A stretch of DNA of 64,000 nucleotides from Zygnema cylindricum. Taxonomy: Eukaryota; Streptophyta; Zygnematophyceae; Zygnematales; Zygnemataceae. How positions within the stretch are numbered: position 1 is the stretch's first letter; each line of letters begins with the position of its first letter. The translations under genes were made by a program, and so were the position numbers. The notes beneath the pieces are model-generated. The model saw nothing but the letters and a program-made list of their open reading frames with translations. It did no database searches and was not told where the DNA came from. Location: the NCBI GenBank assembly GCA_037447655.1, contig JBBHKE010001332.1, positions 35,784 through 99,783 on the forward strand, given 5' to 3'. This document shows, in pieces, positions 10,577 to 22,390 of this stretch.

Positions 10577-12990
10577 ATGGCTCCATTTTCCTCCGCCTCA
10601 CTGGCTAGTCTTGCGGGACTGCTCCTTGTCGTACATTCGTACATGTGGTCCGTACAGGCAGATTGTCCTGACTATAAGGTCAACGGAGGATGCGACACCG
10701 GGTCTTGCTCAACTGGAGGCCTCCTCACAAATTATTCGGTAAGGGAAATCCAAAAACACTGAAAAAAAAGGATAGTAAAAACTAGACACACCGATCTTAT
10801 ACAACGTCCAAAACTAATAGTTGTCTTTTCCCGATGAGCTGAAACGTTTCGGGGGTTGGAAGACGAGGAAAATGTTGCAAAAGGGTTCAATGTGAGGCCA
10901 AGATATCGGAATTTAAGATACAAGGATAGGATTGGAGCAGTAAACGTTTTACAGGAAGTAATCTATTTTGGGAAGATGAGAAAATGACATAAACAGCTTG
11001 CTATTGTTATTATTATTTTTAGCCGAACCTGACTTTGTTTTCCGGTTCCATTTTCACTGTTGTTCAGGTGCCTGCCACACCATTTCCATGTGGATTTGGG
11101 AATTGCGAATTTTCCGGAGTTATTCTCCTTAAGGGAATGAAAGTGACCTTAAGTCCGGAATCTGCCGCATCAGACTGCTGTCTGAAATGCAAAAAATCTT
11201 CAAAATGCAGCTTCTGGCAATGGATTAAAACGTAAGAAACAAAAATACCCATCTCTGGAAATCCCTTTTGAAATCTGCTTCGTCTCTTTTTGCTTCACTT
11301 TCCCTTTTGAAATTTGTTATTCTGGATCCATTTCACCAAAGATACTCGCTGATGATGATGGCGGATTTTCAATTTGTTGAATATGTTGGTCTACAGAAAA
11401 GCCAGCGGAGCTTGTTTCATCTACCCAGGAGTTCCTGCATTGGAATGTGGCTCTAAACCGAGCAACGTGGGAAGCAAATGCAAACGTTCCACTCCTCCTC
11501 CAGCTCCTCCGATTGGGCCCGACTGTCCCGCATACAACATTTCCGACTGCAATTCTCCATCATGTGAACCTACCGGTGTTGTTGGAAACTATACGGTAAG
11601 AAATTGATTGGACTCACATTTTCTTCCTTCCTTTTTTTTTGCTGCAAGAAAGAAAATCACCGGGCTCGAGGGAAATAAATGAAAATTTGTCATTTCTTTT
11701 CTAAGCATAATATTGTGTCGATGTGCAGGTGCCAGAGACACCGTTTCCATGTGGATTCGGCACTTGCGAGTTTTCAGGAGTTATTCTAAAGGGCGGAAAA
11801 AAAATTACTCTTGTGCCGAAAGATTCTGCGGAGGAATGTGCTGCGCAGTGCGCCAAAAAGCTAACCTGCAAAACCTGGCAGTGGCTGAAGACGTGAGTTT
11901 AACAGTCAAAAACAGTTTCTAGTTCAAGTTGAAAACAGGGATTTCTAACCTTTCTTAGATAAGCTTCATATAGCTCGAAACAGGTTTTAGCTCCAAGATC
12001 GCATTGACCAAGCATCACTCACTTGCACTTAACAAAATGTCTCAAGACTAAGAAAGCCTGCTACTCTTTACTCCTCGTTTACCCATAATACTGTCCTATG
12101 GCTCCAACTCGGTCTGCTTTCCTACCACGGTCTCCTTTAACACCTCACCACTTCAAACTCCCCTTGAATTAATGTCCATTACTTCTCCTCCTCTTTCAGA
12201 AAGGCTGGCGGCGAGTGCTTCATGTACCCCGAGGGTCTGGGTCCGGAGTGCGGGTCGACCAAATACAATACCAGTGTGGGCATCAAATGCAGTCGCGTTT
12301 GTGACGATCCCCACTTTGTGGGCGCCCACGGAACCCACTATGACTTCAATGGAGAGCCCGGGAAAAGCTTCTGCCTCGTCAGCGACCTCCGTCTCCACAT
12401 GAACATGAAGATGACCGGCTACTTGGACGACCGCACAGAGAGCGCCTCTCTGCTCGTCGGTGGAAAGGCCATGAGGACATGGATCCGGGAACTCGGGATC
12501 CTCTGGATCGCCGACGACGGAGAGGAGCATTCGGTCCTTCTCGCAGCGAGGTCCGGAAAGGAGACGGAGCGAGGAAATGGGTTTTTGGAGCTGGCGAGAG
12601 CTGACGGGGAAGTGTTGCCCCGTATGGAGGTGGGAGACAAGGGCGTTGGGCCGGGAGGCCTTGTGGTTAAGTTTGTGGCCGTCCAAAAGAAGGGAGTGTA
12701 CGACGTCGACACCTATAGTTTGCGCATCGACGGGTTGCTCGACATGACGGTGCAGCTGCGAGTGGCGCATCCGATGCTCAGGAGACCGGACGACGCGGAG
12801 GCCCACATCAGCCTCGGAATCAACTGGCTGGAGGTGAGAAAGACACCCTCGCTATTTTTGCATCTCTCTCTCCCTCTCTCTCTCTCTCCCTAAATTTCTC
12901 TTTTTTTTTCTCGCTCTCTTTCCCTTGCTCCTTCTCCCTCTCCCTCTCTTCCTTTCTCTCTCCGTTTATGCTCTCTATTCCCTCCCTTCT

Positions 12991-13048
<58 letters not shown>

Positions 13049-13422
13049 TCTCTCACACAAACACCCACACAAAGCAGTTGCTTTTTCTACTGCGACGTGA
13101 AGCCTCCCCCGGGAAATATTTCCCTGACCCACGACTTTTTTTCTTACAGCTCTCCTTCTCTCTTTTTCTGTGTTCTTGTCGACAGACCACCCCGGCGATT
13201 CACGGAGTGCTCGGACAGACTTACCGCGAGGGGCGTGAGGAGAAGACGGAGGCGTTCACCGCGCTGAGCTCAACGCTAAGAAAGGCCATCTCTGCGGACA
13301 GCGAAAGCGGCCGCGGCTTCCTTGACGGCCGGCCGCAAGACTACGTCGCTTCAAATGTGCTGACGGCCGACTGCCGCTACTCCGGCTACAAAGGCCGCAA
13401 TCTGCCCACGACGGTGGAGTAG
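10577..13422 (+). CDS. Secreted protein with two PAN/Apple-like modules and a Root_cap domain
   Basis: Six exons: 10577-10738, 11068-11231, 11397-11595, 11729-11892, 12200-12833 and 13186-13422, all with GT-AG introns and matching phases, giving 519 residues. The start is the ATG in ATCCATGGC; the frame upstream opens only with TTG. Residues 1-28 are a signal peptide. Two Cys-rich modules follow (about 29-143 and 153-263). Each has a Cys cluster ending NYS or NYT, then PFPCGFGxCEFSGV, then CxxxC and a WQW block, then CFxYP. The C-terminal part starts VCDDPHFVGAHG and ends with HGVLGQTYR and LTADC, the marks of the Root_cap family (Pfam Root_cap), found in root-cap and LEA-like secreted plant proteins. 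The role is probably extracellular or in the wall; no enzyme motif is seen. Exons 2 and 4 are both 164 bases with the same phases, a clear internal exon duplication. Confidence 0.88.
12993..13044. repeat. (TC)n microsatellite in intron 5
   Basis: Uninterrupted TC dinucleotide run inside the last intron of the Root_cap gene, continuing a wider pyrimidine-rich stretch that starts about 12860. Confidence 0.95.
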
Positions 13423-14328
13423 ACGGCTAGAAAAGCCTAGAAAACCCTATATAAGATTTAAAAGAATTCAATATTGAATTATAAATGCACCGTTGGTGGC
13501 GAAGTGAGTGTTTTGTTAGGCTAGGTTTTGTACAATTATGATAAGGGGGGCAAATTGGTCCGTGCACAATGTAGAACATGTGGAATGTGCAGCTGTTTAT
13601 ATCTGGAAGATAGAATCTGGGAGGCTTCATTTAAGCAATTAATCAATTGAATACTTGGCAGCTACCATACTTTAGAAAGTAGTACTTTATTTCTTAGCAT
13701 GATGTAATTTTAGTATATTCTCTTTTGTCAAAAGAGTTTCCCAATAAAAAATATTTACTGTTAATTCTTTGTCAATGTAGTAATTTGGAATGACATGTCC
13801 TTGACGCCTACTTTTTCCAACCTCTGCTTCTTCTCCAAGTTTCACTAAGAGTTAAATAATAATTCCTGAAATCACCTAGTAATTGTTGGGAAAAGGATGA
13901 GTATTTGTCAAATGTATATGCTTCCTTTGAATGGTTGCTACTGTATGGCACATAATTTTGAAGGTAATGGAAATGGAAACAGAACAGAAGGACATTTAGA
14001 ATATGCTACAATGTGAAGTGCAATTGATTTTGGTATCATTGTGTAGTTTTAGAAACCAGTTTTTGTCTTTTTCAACATTTTAAATACAAAATGGCATTAA
14101 TAACCCAGCATAACGTTTAAAACACTGATTATGCAAGTGGACCGAAATCGTGTGTGCCACTCGTTCTTAAAGAAGAATTAATGGTCAATGTCGCATGTAC
14201 CCCAGACAGTCCTTATTCAAGTATTTTTAAAAAGCTTGCATAAAAGAACTCGTATGTGTATAGCGATGGTGGCACATTTCTATCCCTACAAATAGATGAC
14301 ATTTTTGTGGTGGAATTGAGTGCCAATA
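13423..14328. other. 3' flank of Root_cap gene; nothing else recognised
   Basis: AT-rich, presumably the 3' UTR and then intergenic DNA. AATAAA at about 13743 could act in polyadenylation. No coding signal. Confidence 0.45.
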
Positions 14329-14981
14329 TGTAGGATCTAAAGCAAAAGACATTCACTCAAAATAATTCACAAAACATAAATCATTTACACAGCGGAAGCT
14401 CATAAAAAGACAAGAGGAATATTCAGCCAAAAAGATTTATAAGTGTTCTTGGCCGAAGCCTTTTTACATCATCTCTCTTCTCTCTCTTCTCTCTCTTCTT
14501 TAAATAATCTCTACTCCAAGATTAATCCTCTATGATTTAATCATGTACAATAGAATTCATAATTAATACTCTGCACATGTAAACTGTTGCCTATATACTC
14601 GCTACTCTGCACTAAGAGACAACAAGGTAAGACAAGCAAAACTTAGCGTAGCGACGAAGTATGTCCCTAGCTGACTGTGCATACTGCAAGGACGTTTCCA
14701 CAAAGAAAGTAGCACGCGCTTTCTTCCTTCGAAACGACTAACTCCAAACGTTGACTTAAACACGTGTCGCTCCACGAACAACCTGCACGCAAATTGAAAC
14801 ACCTGCACACGAAAACATAAAGTGACGCGAAACGAAATAGAACATTTCGTTCGCGGATATCAAAAGTGTCGTCGAGAAACGACGTAGTATTTTTTGTATG
14901 ATGACGCGACACTTCGCGTCAAGCAAACAAATGCTGGTATGACGCTTCGCGGAAATACCGCGAAACGACAATATCCCAACA
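14329..14981 (-). mobile_element. Solo LTR, family B, with TSD CAATA
   Basis: The plus strand starts TGTAGGATC and ends TATCCCAACA, so the sense strand is minus and the ends are TG...CA. The five bases on the left (CAATA, 14324-14328) equal the five on the right (CAATA, 14982-14986). A 653-bp LTR flanked by a perfect TSD and no internal region is the standard product of LTR-LTR recombination. Its first part is related to the LTR end at 1-541. Confidence 0.9.
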
Positions 14982-15560
14982 CAATAAAGGGAAAATTGAT
15001 ATCAAATTAACTAACAATGGAAAACATTTGAATCAAGATAGAAAGAATTGGTAAGAGATTATAGGCACATTGAAAAAAGGATGATGGGCACACGTCTTTG
15101 ATCTTCCACTCATGATGTAGGTAGTCAGGATTAAGGTCTCAATTCCACAAATGTATTGTGATCTCAAGAGTCTTTACTAATGGAAGAAAAGGCAAGGTCA
15201 CAGTAAATTGGCACGTGGTCAACCTCTTTGGAGTAGGTTTGTCACGATAGGCAGAGTATGTGAAAAAGGAAGATAATGTATAGATCTCACCTTAGAAAAA
15301 AAAAAGGGAAATTCGCACTGAGTTATAGAAGACACAATGTAAGTTGAGCAAAAAATGCAAACAAGATTGAGAATAAGATTGAGAGAATTTCGAAAAAAAT
15401 GGAAAGGTGTGGGGCCAGTCAACAAAGAATGTTGAGTAGAGGGGTTTTACACGTGCCGATTCCATTTGATCGACACCAAATATGAGCAAACAATAATGAA
15501 TTTGAAAGCATGGAGCAAATGGCGATTAATATAGATAGAGATATATAGATATATAGATAG

Positions 15561-15628
<68 letters not shown>

Positions 15629-16568
15629 TCACGTTGATATTGATGTATTTTCACTAACGGACAATGGTACACTAGGCTTAAGTTGTGAATTTTAATTTTT
15701 TAAGCGGTGTTTCCTAAATAAATGGCGCTAGTTAAACCAACGACAAGCATCAAATATTTGTAAGAATGGTCAACTCGAGAAGTCACGTCAAACTATAAAT
15801 CTAATGTGGAGTGTATGTAGTGAAGGGAGAAATTATATCTGCTTATCGGGGAATTTTGCATGTAGCTTTTCCGCCCCACTACACGACATTACTGTGATGT
15901 TTTACTTACTGATCTATCTCCTCCACCAACTTTGCAATAATACCTTTTTTCATTCGTGATGTCTCCCCCATTGGATCTAGCTCCACCCACTTACTACGCG
16001 TCCCCACCTTTTTTCTTATGCAATAATTCCCTTCTAATCTGCTTCCTTTCCTCGATATCACCTTGATATCTTGATATTTTTACTTCCAATCAAACTCCAC
16101 TCCCTTCACTCTACGACAACCATTTTTTTCCATCATGCTGGTTTCCGAACAGATCTACCTTGATGGGCGCTTTTGGTCAACAAATTGTCTTCCGCTGGCT
16201 ATTGGCGTAGTCATCTCTCCCCACCGCCCGTTCTCCCCACTCTCCCCGGTAAAACACCCACCCGCCCACCTTAGACCACTCACACCCCCCCCCCCCGCCA
16301 CCGCCCATCGCCACACACATGAGTAGCCGAAGCTTCGACAGTACTAAAACCCCTTCTCTTGCGACACTCCCCCCTTTGTCGATATAACGCTTGTTTTCCT
16401 ATTACAAGTGTCTCTTTTGAGTAGTTTAATCCTTTTGCCTCCGTCATGTTGGACCTCTCACTTTCCAAACAAGCATAAAGTGGACCTATGAAAGCAACCA
16501 CATGTATCTAAGATTTCGGTTTTTCTTTTAGAAACAAGATATCAATATAAAAGAGGGGGACAGCGAGG
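14982..16568. other. No recognisable gene
   Basis: Mixed AT-rich and pyrimidine-rich sequence with a GATA/GA microsatellite (listed separately) and a C run near 16286. The short frames give no family likeness. Confidence 0.45.
15530..15627. repeat. GATA/TA then (GA)n microsatellite
   Basis: Compound repeat: ATAGAT and ATATAGAT units pass into GA dinucleotides with one short interruption. Confidence 0.95.
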
Positions 16569-16751
16569 GGGGGAGGGGTTAATAACAACAAAAAGAAACA
16601 TGCATTTTCTTTCCTCACCACCCCGTCGTTTTTTCGACTTTTCCCACAATATTTTCCGGGGGGGGGGAGGGGTTAATAGCAACAAAAAGAAACATGCCTT
16701 TTCTTTCCTCACCACCCCGTCGTTTTTTCGACTTTTCCCACAATATTTTCC
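16569..16751. repeat. 94-bp tandem duplication, two copies
   Basis: Copy 1 starts at about 16569 and copy 2 at about 16663. Both contain GGGAGGGGTTAATA, AACAAAAAGAAACATGC and CACCACCCCGTCGTTTTTTC. Only a few bases differ by eye, so the duplication is fairly recent. No coding sense. Confidence 0.9.
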
Positions 16752-17079
16752 TCGCCCCACGTTTTTTCACCCTTCATTATATATGTTTTCCTTTCATTTC
16801 ACACCATCAACTTCAAAGTGTTTCGAATTGTTGGGTTCACCATGTTGGGGAACAAATTTATTCCTTTGCTCCCTTTACCACCTCCTCTGACCAATACTTG
16901 TGAACCGAACTCTACAAGTTTACAATCTTTGGGTGTTAGAATCATTTTGTGGCCATTGTTAATTATAGTACTATAAAAAGAGTTGTCGTAGTTTCGTAGC
17001 CCTTGACAGACTTTCCCTCTTTCTTATGTTTTCTCTTTGAATTCTTATTTTCCTAGCTTGCATGGTGCTACGTAATTTT

Positions 17080-18170
17080 TGAGAATATTGTTTGTTCTAG
17101 GCATATCTTTGAGGTGATTGGATAACTTGCTTTGTTGAGCTCGAGTGGTCATCCACTTACGCCTTTGAATCTCCCTTCCTCCTATTGGCGAGTTTTTCAT
17201 CTAGGTCGTGTTGATGAGCTTTCTAAGGTAGTTAGTGCCCTCTAGCCATGCACCCAAGCCCCATTGTCTTCTGTAACCATTGAGGTCATTCGAGCACTTC
17301 ATCCACCGGCCTCCACCCCTTTTTTCCTTTCCACTGTACACATTCAAACGTTGAGGTTATCTTATCCTTCATCAAGGCACTTTCATTACAACACTTACCA
17401 CTTTTAACCTGAAATTATAAAGGGGTCCATTTCGTACGGTGTATGAGTTGAGTCCGATGTCCATTGCTATAAGTTGTCATTTTTTCCGTGTCTATTCTTT
17501 TACTAGACATGGAAAAATTCCTCTCCAAGATCAATGGTCTTCTCTTGTCTAGTGGTAGTCACCAGGCCAAATGTGGGGACCCACCCGTTCCTTTTACGCA
17601 TATTGTTATATTGGTTGGTGGCTTGTTCCCTGTATTAAACATTGTACCTTACTCTCTATGATTATTTATGGCCTCACCAGTTGCGACGACCACTCTATGG
17701 GATTAAAAAATCACCAGTTGCGACGGCCACTCCATGAGATTAAGAAATTGTGGTCCATATTATCCGAGCTTTGTTGGATCTCCATCAAGATTGGTTGGTC
17801 CTCCACTCTTATATTTCACATGCTTTACATATGGTAGAATGAAACGATAAATTTCCAGAGCTTATGAATGCCTTGTCCCAAATTGTCTAGATTTTTCCTT
17901 TCTAGAGAACCTTATATTCTTTAACCAACAACCAACTTTCTTAAGGTGACAGTGGTTGGTTTCCTTTTTCCTAAGTTACCGTCATTATCAAGGGCGAACC
18001 TTTTGGTGGACCTTTATTTGTTGTTTAATAAGAAAGCAAACAATTCATTCAATTGCCATACAATGCTGTTTTAGCCGACTAGCTTGCCTTTATCAACGAA
18101 ATTCTTTCAAAGAACGACATTCTTCGAAGAGTTGCCTTATCTCAAGAAACAAGGCTAAATGATACAAAGT
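17080..18170 (+). pseudogene. Decayed non-LTR (LINE-like) reverse transcriptase, second copy
   Basis: Translated patches in the plus frames, in order, match the reverse transcriptase split across NLR1: ELSKVVSAL with IEVIRALHPPAST, then PVATATP and EIVVHIIRALLDLHQDWLVL, then KGEPFGGPLF. NLR1 has ELPRIARPL with IEALRHLQ, VVHGLRAIMDFHPDWVVL and RQGEPF at the same relative places. Stops and frameshifts break it throughout. These blocks cover the central palm/fingers part of a non-LTR reverse transcriptase. The endonuclease and the 3' end are not seen. Confidence 0.6.
17674..17747. repeat. 37-bp tandem duplication inside the RT relic
   Basis: TCACCAGTTGCGACG begins at 17674 and again at 17711. 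It sits just before the EIVVHIIRALL block of the relic and helps break its frame. Confidence 0.85.
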
Positions 18171-18356
18171 GTTAGCATTGTTTGAGATGAGAAGTGTACA
18201 GCGAAGCGATTAACTTTCGAACAAGTTGAAATATTTGAGCTAAAAATCCCCTTGGCTATGGGCGCTTCAGAATGTAAACAACACCTAGACCAATTTTGGT
18301 TTCCCTATAAAAAATTAAAACGTAACTTCCTCGACATACCCTAGAGATTTTGTTTA

Positions 18357-18740
18357 TGAAAGATTACAAACCTAATAAAATACACACACAACAATGGTGT
18401 TCCTCCAAAAAGAACATTCAATATATTAAGCACAATGCAAATACAACTTCTTTTCTTCCTTCCTTTTACTTCTGATCTTTCTACACCTCCTTAACAAGCT
18501 ACACCTCCTAAAGATAATTCTACCACGAAGTCTCAACTAATATATATAGGTACACGACTAGAAACGCGTAGGAATCAACGTGGTAAAATGCACGACCAAT
18601 AAGTTGAACCGACTTGAACAACACGGTACGACTAGGAAAGTCAACCGCGAACCAACTTGAATCACACGGTACGACTTGATCTTACGTGAACCGAAACTAC
18701 CAAGCAATTTCCACGTCACTTCTATAGTACTATTCAAACA
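18357..18740 (-). mobile_element. LTR fragment, family A
   Basis: Nearly identical by eye to 7403-7770 or so of the LTR at 7403-7971, from TGAAAGATTACAAACC to GTACTATTCAAACA. It stops abruptly where a different sequence starting TGTTGTTC begins. The remaining third of the LTR is missing on this side. Confidence 0.85.
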
Positions 18741-19305
18741 TGTTGTTCTTTGGTCTAAAATAGACCGCAGAAGCGACCCAAACTATCATGCAAAAAGCTA
18801 AGCCAAAAATAGGTCGACGAACAATCATTTGAAATGCATCCTCCATTTAACATACAACAACATTTAGGGTTTCATGGAATAATCAACATAAATAAACCCT
18901 ATGACAACATCTAAGGTTTGATGGAATAATCGACATAAACAAACCCTAGGACAAATGCATAAATAATGCATATCAAACAAACATAAAATAACATAAATAA
19001 ATAATAACAAAAAGAGTCCAATCTCACATAAACATTAGATAAACAAAAGTATATCAATAAACATATTACTCAAATGCATGACCTAATCGGCAACCCTAAA
19101 AGTCTACATCTTCGGTCCCTACTTTTCTAACCAGCATTGATTATTTTCCTAATGAAGCTCAAATCTATATATACACTTGTGAGCTGTTAACAAATCACTA
19201 AGTGTCAAAATAACTAACATACATTACATAACTGTCATTTAGTCCTATTTAACCATANNNNNNNNNNTAAACAAACCATCAAAGCCAAGTGAATTCAGAA
19301 CAACA
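18741..19305. mobile_element. LTR-like insert with inverted ends TGTTGTTC/GAACAACA, holding a 10-N gap
   Basis: The segment begins TGTTGTTC and ends GAACAACA, a perfect 8-base inverted pair of the TG...CA type found on LTRs. Inside, two related stretches near 18870 and 18915 share TGGAATAATC and ACATAAA. Ten Ns at 19258-19267 mark an assembly join. The left neighbour is family A LTR up to its middle, and the right neighbour is an E1-type LTR starting nearer its beginning. The flanks therefore do not form one interrupted LTR and no TSD is found. Confidence 0.5.
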
Positions 19306-19663
19306 TAGAATACTAAGTCATAACAAGAATATATATGTGCACGACTAAAAACGCGTAAGAGTCAACGTGCCGAAAACAAACGACCGAAAACTGCGAACCG
19401 ACTTGAACTACACTGTATGACTAGAAAAGTCAACCACGAATCAACTTGAATCACGCGGTACAACAAGACTTAAGTGAACCGAAACTACCAAACAACTTCT
19501 ACGTCACTTCTATAGTACTTGCGTGAAACGAAACAAACATTCAAATTTACTACGTCACTTCAAAAAAATATCCAGCGACGAAACTCCTTCGTCGCTGGTC
19601 GTCGCTTCCTTAGCTACGAAAATATCTTGTCGCTAAGTGAGTGCTCAGTACTCAATCCTAACA
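19306..19663 (-). repeat. E1 3' LTR, partial
   Basis: Matches the E1 5' LTR from AATACTAAGTCATAAC onward to CAATCCTAACA. About the first 135 plus-strand bases of the LTR are missing and replaced by the insert with the N gap. Confidence 0.9.
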
Positions 19664-19674
19664 TTCCCCCTCTT
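19664..19674 (-). promoter_or_regulatory. E1 polypurine tract
   Basis: The minus strand reads AAGAGGGGGAA directly before the TGTTAGG start of the 3' LTR, the expected place for plus-strand priming. Confidence 0.85.
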
Positions 19675-19697
19675 ACTGAGACACTCAAAGCCCCCTC

Positions 19698-20993
19698 TTA
19701 CTCCATGCTCACTAACCTCTTTCCCATTTTATAAACTTCCTTCAATGCTGCTTTGGTTAACATATCAGCAGCTTGTTCTTCTGTAGGAACGAACACAAAT
19801 TCAACTTCTTTTTCAAAAACTAATTCTCGAACAAAATGCCACTGAATTTTAATATGTTTAGTGCCCTTATGCAAAATAGGATTTTTACTAGGTGTAATGG
19901 AAGACATATTATCACTTAGTATTTGCATGTATTCTTTTTCCACTCCAACCTCCGATAGAAATTCTTTAATCCACGCAGCATTCTTCGCAGCATGACATGC
20001 AGCCATATACTTAGCCTCCGTTGATGAAAGTGCCACAGTAGGTTGCAAACGGGAATTCCACGAAATGGCTCCTCCTGCAAGTAAAAACACATATCCTAAC
20101 GTAAACCTTCTTGAATCATGGTCCCCTCCATAGTCGGCATCACAATATCCATAACAACTCAAACTCTCATCGTTTTTATAAACTATTATAAGACTAAGTG
20201 TTCCCGCTAAATACCTAAATATTCTCTTCACCGCCTCCCAATGTACTTTTTTCGGATTGCCACAATACCGACTAACAACACTCACTGCGGCACTAATGTC
20301 AGGTCTAGTACCGACACTTAAATACATCAAGCTACCAACCGCCTCCCTATACGGAACATCAACCTCGGGACTTTTAACAAAATTAGAATGCTTATCACGA
20401 GGATCAAGGGGAGTTCCAAGTGGCTTACAATCTAAAAACCCAAATCTTTCCAATACCTCTTTTGCATATTGTTCTTGGCTCAACTTGATATCTCCGTTCC
20501 TCCTCTTCTGAATCTGAATTCCCACAATGTAAATACTTTCAAAATTTAATCTTTAATTCTCCAAGTAAATCTAAGTTTTGAGAGATAGAAATGAAATCCT
20601 CTACGTAAACACTGAAAATTACCATGTCCCTACCTTCTCCCCGAATATATACTCCACAATCTGCAGTAAGCCTCCTAAATCCCAAAATTAATAAGACCTT
20701 GTAAAGCTTATGGTTCCATGTTCTTGGTGCCTGCTTTAAACCATACAAAGCCTTCCACAGCCTCCATACTTTTCCTATCTTTCGAGAAACTCCTTCTGGA
20801 ATTTTCATATACACCTCCTCTTCTAATTCTCCATTTAAGAAAGTTGTCTCTACATCCATCTGTTGGATATGCATTCCTTCCGCCGCCGCCATTGCAATAA
20901 TTGCTCGCAAAGAATCAAACTTAACCACAGGAGCAAAAGTCTCAGAATAATCAATACCCTCCTTCTGCTGAAAGCCTTTACATACTAACCGCG
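19698..20993 (-). pseudogene. E1 reverse transcriptase and RNase H
   Basis: The RT block is at 20928-20539: MDVETTFLNGELEEEVYM, ALYGLKQAPRTWN, then YVED where the catalytic motif is normally YVDD. RNase H at 20525-19698 has CDADYGGD, STEAKYMA and LSDN, giving its acidic residues, and ends EEQAADMLTK. The RT and RNase H frames are separated by a frameshift near 20530. The Asp-to-Glu change in the active site, together with the upstream frameshifts, argues for an inactive enzyme. Confidence 0.9.
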
Positions 20994-21223
20994 CCTTATA
21001 CTTAAGAATTTCTGCCGAAGCTCCCGTCTTTGTCTTAAAAACCCACTTTCAGTCAATCGCCTTCTTAACAACCGGTAAATCTACCTCTTCAAAACACCCA
21101 TTCGATTTTACAGAATGAATTTCTTTGATAAACGCCGGTTTCCACTTCTCCTCCCATTCGTCCGAGTCTAGAGCCTCTTCGTATGATTGAGGATCTGCCG
21201 GACGATTTTTCTGTAATTGCCTT

Positions 21224-22390
21224 TCATAAGAGAAAGGATTCCGCCCTTCCTTCTCTAATTACGGAAATTGCCCTCTGGTAGCTGGTTTGCTTTTTATATG
21301 ATTGTCCAGGTGAAAATCGTTCCAGTGCCTTCCCTTTAGTGGATCTTTTACTTCTCCGTACGTCATCTGCAAATTCTTTATCCGAATCACTGTTCTCTAT
21401 CTTGTCATCACCCTCTTTCTCAAAAGGTGTTTCTTCTGGTGTCACATTGTTTGTGTGAGTGGATGATTCTCTAATGACCTTGTCCCCGGTGCTTAGTTGC
21501 TGGTGGACTTAGGTTTCGGAACTTTCTCTAAAGCGTGCTCAAGAAATTGCACCCTTTTCTTTGTCCCTACCTCTATCAAGACTTCTTTTTCTTCCTCCTC
21601 TCTTGTGAATTTTTCATAATGACTATCCTCCTCGTAATCTTGGGCCCGTTTAGACTCATTAGCTCCTTTTACTATCCATTCCAGATTTTCATTGAACACT
21701 ACATTTCTAGATTCTCGGACCCTCCTAGTAACGGGATTATATATCCGATATTGCATCGAGTTTTCACTTTATCCCACAAAGTATCCTTCCCATGAATGTG
21801 CTGCAAACTTCCCCTCCCGGTTTCTTTCCTCTACATACTCCATAGCCTCACATCCCCAAATCCTTAAATGTTTTGCCGTAGGCACTTGTCCATTCCAAAG
21901 TTCCTCCGGTGTTTTTTGTACCTAAAGCCGAGTTTATTCTCCGGTTAGTAACATAATTAGCCGCCCTGATTGCCTCGCCCCAAAGTCGATGAGTGAGTTT
22001 TGTTGTATGGAGCATGGCCCTCACCATCTCTTGCAATGTTCGATTTTTCCTCTCTGCTATTCCATTTGATTGTGGGGAATAAGGAGCCGTGAACTGGTGC
22101 TTAATCCCGGTCTCCTTACAATATTCGGCGAAGGCAAGAAATTCACCTCCACGGTCCGATCGCACTGCTTTTACCTGCCTCCCACTTTCCCTCTCAGCCA
22201 TGATCACAAAATCTTTAAATGTCTCTAATGCTTCTGATTTTACCTTCAAAGGGTACACCCATGTCTTCTTGGTGAAGTCATCAACTATCACCATAATGTA
22301 TTTATTTTTTCCAATGGTTTCTAGATGTATGTCACCACAAAGGTCTACATAAACTAGGTTTAAAGGGGCATTCGCTTTGAGCTAAAGGTC
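21224..22390 (-). pseudogene. E1 integrase and linker
   Basis: The integrase core keeps VDLCGDI, SDRGGEF and NGIAERKNRT, the three acidic positions of the DDE set. It then runs into ALWGEA-type and C-terminal sequence. A stop lies just ahead of the core near 22383. The linker to RT is split in frames at 21756-21493 (NPVTRRVRESRNVVF) and 21445-21224 (acidic, then RRSKRSTKG). Confidence 0.88.

Noticed and set aside
12153-12806. 217-residue minus-strand frame
   Set aside because: It is the shadow of exon 5 of the Root_cap gene, whose splice sites and family match are clear.
12890-13132. Arg/Glu repeat frame and the opposing Ser/Leu frame
   Set aside because: They arise from the TC microsatellite in intron 5.
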